Assembly (NCBI GenBank): GCA_030151365.1
Contig: JASLDW010000018.1
Span: 13,914 to 77,913 of the forward strand
Source: Lysobacter sp.
GTDB taxonomy: Bacteria > Pseudomonadota > Gammaproteobacteria > Xanthomonadales > Xanthomonadaceae
DNA length: 64,000 nt
Reading direction: 5' to 3'
Both the position numbers and the translations under genes were made by a program. The notes beneath the pieces were generated by a model that worked only from the letters and a program-made list of their open reading frames with translations, did no database searches and was not told where the DNA came from. Each line of letters starts with the position of its first letter. The stretch's first letter is position 1. Below, piece by piece: positions 63,498 through 64,000 of this stretch.

Positions 63498-64000
63498 CGC
63501 AGCAGCGGTCGTTCGCCGCGTTCGATGAAGTCGAGGAAGGCGCGGACGTCGTCGCTGTCGGTGGCCATCCCGGCGATTTCCGCCTTGGCGTCTTCGAGTT
63601 TTGCGTCGCCGAGATACAGCGCGCGGTAGGCGCGCTTGATCGCGGCGATCCGCGTCGCGTCGAAACCGCGGCGCTTGAGGCCTTCGCTGTTGATGCCGCG
63701 GGCGCGCGCGTATTTCTCCTGCGCCACCATCAGGAACGGTGGCACGTCGCCGTTGACGAAGGCGCCCATGCCGATGAAGGCGTGGTCACCGATGCGGCAG
63801 AACTGGTGGACGCCGGCGAAGCCGCTGAGGATCACCTGGTCGCCGACCACGACGTGGCCGGCCAGCGTCGCGTTGTTGGAGAACACGCAGCCGTTGCCGA
63901 CGATGCAGTCGTGGGCGATGTGCACGTAGGCGAGCAGCCAGTTGTCGTTGCCGACGCGGGTGATGCTGCCGCCGTCGCCGGTGCCGCGGTTGATGGTGAC
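63494..64000 (-). CDS. lpxA: Acyl-ACP--UDP-N-acetylglucosamine O-acyltransferase (incomplete at the window end)
   Basis: LpxA adds the first acyl chain in lipid A synthesis. The visible 168 C-terminal residues run off the window edge with no start. They include the hexapeptide left-handed beta-helix (VHIAHDCIVGNGCVFSNNATLAGHV, with the catalytic His of the AHDC segment) and the C-terminal helical domain GINSEGLKRRGFDATRIAAIKRAYR. The stop overlaps the lpxB start. The 5' part, and probably fabZ and lpxD, lie beyond the window. Confidence 0.95.
   Translation of the reverse strand, partial: VTINRGTGDGGSITRVGNDNWLLAYVHIAHDCIVGNGCVFSNNATLAGHVVVGDQVILSGFAGVHQFCRIGDHAFIGMGAFVNGDVPPFLMVAQEKYARARGINSEGLKRRGFDATRIAAIKRAYRALYLGDAKLEDAKAEIAGMATDSDDVRAFLDFIERGERPLLR

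Overview
The window is a G+C-rich stretch of a gammaproteobacterial chromosome, most likely from the order Lysobacterales (Xanthomonadales: a Lysobacter, Luteimonas, Thermomonas or Xanthomonas relative). The reasons are the Oar-type TonB-dependent receptors, the FimU/PilVWXY1E minor-pilin operon beside an AlgZ-type kinase, the frequent TTG/GTG starts, the TAGAAT/TACACT-type -10 boxes and the conserved gene orders lpxA-lpxB-rnhB-dnaE-accA-tilS and maf-rng-yhdP-tldD. This assignment comes from gene content and style only. Almost all of the window is coding, and I saw no transposase, integrase, phage gene or CRISPR array.

Layout. 0-6.2 kb: an incomplete lipoprotein gene, nadC, a Trm112-like small protein, purE-purK, a membrane protein, sodB, and a grxD-SDR-marC run. 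6.4-11.1 kb: an Oar-like TonB-dependent receptor and the nucleotide nucleosidase ppnN. 11.1-19.7 kb: type IV pilus genes. An AlgZ-like histidine kinase stands divergent from a complete minor-pilin operon (fimU-pilV-pilW-pilX-pilY1-pilE), followed by tRNA-Asn and a convergent FimT-like pilin. 19.8-28.3 kb: housekeeping genes (uvrB, tRNA-Val, leuS, lptE, holA, nadD, rsfS, rlmH). 28.3-29.0 kb: a tonB gene on the minus strand.

29.0-39.5 kb is the accessory part and the most interesting. A structured 0.3 kb non-coding leader precedes a secreted cysteine-containing protein of unknown function. Two tandem YadA-like trimeric autotransporter adhesins follow, with divergent heads but almost identical stalk DNA. 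Then come a second Oar-like TonB-dependent receptor, a small winged-helix regulator, a DoxX-like membrane protein and a second small secreted cysteine-containing protein that resembles the first. All are on the plus strand. I read this as one envelope or adhesion module, with the two small secreted proteins as candidate unrecognised accessory factors.

39.7-64 kb returns to conserved functions: an MDR-family oxidoreductase, a SIMPL-domain protein, maf-rng-yhdP-tldD, darP (yjgA), pmbA, a DUF1800/DUF1501 pair flanked by two DUF4870 membrane proteins, and a long minus-strand block (lpxA, lpxB, rnhB, dnaE, accA, tilS, xseB, ispA) for lipid A, replication, fatty-acid, tRNA and isoprenoid functions. 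The window ends inside lpxA.
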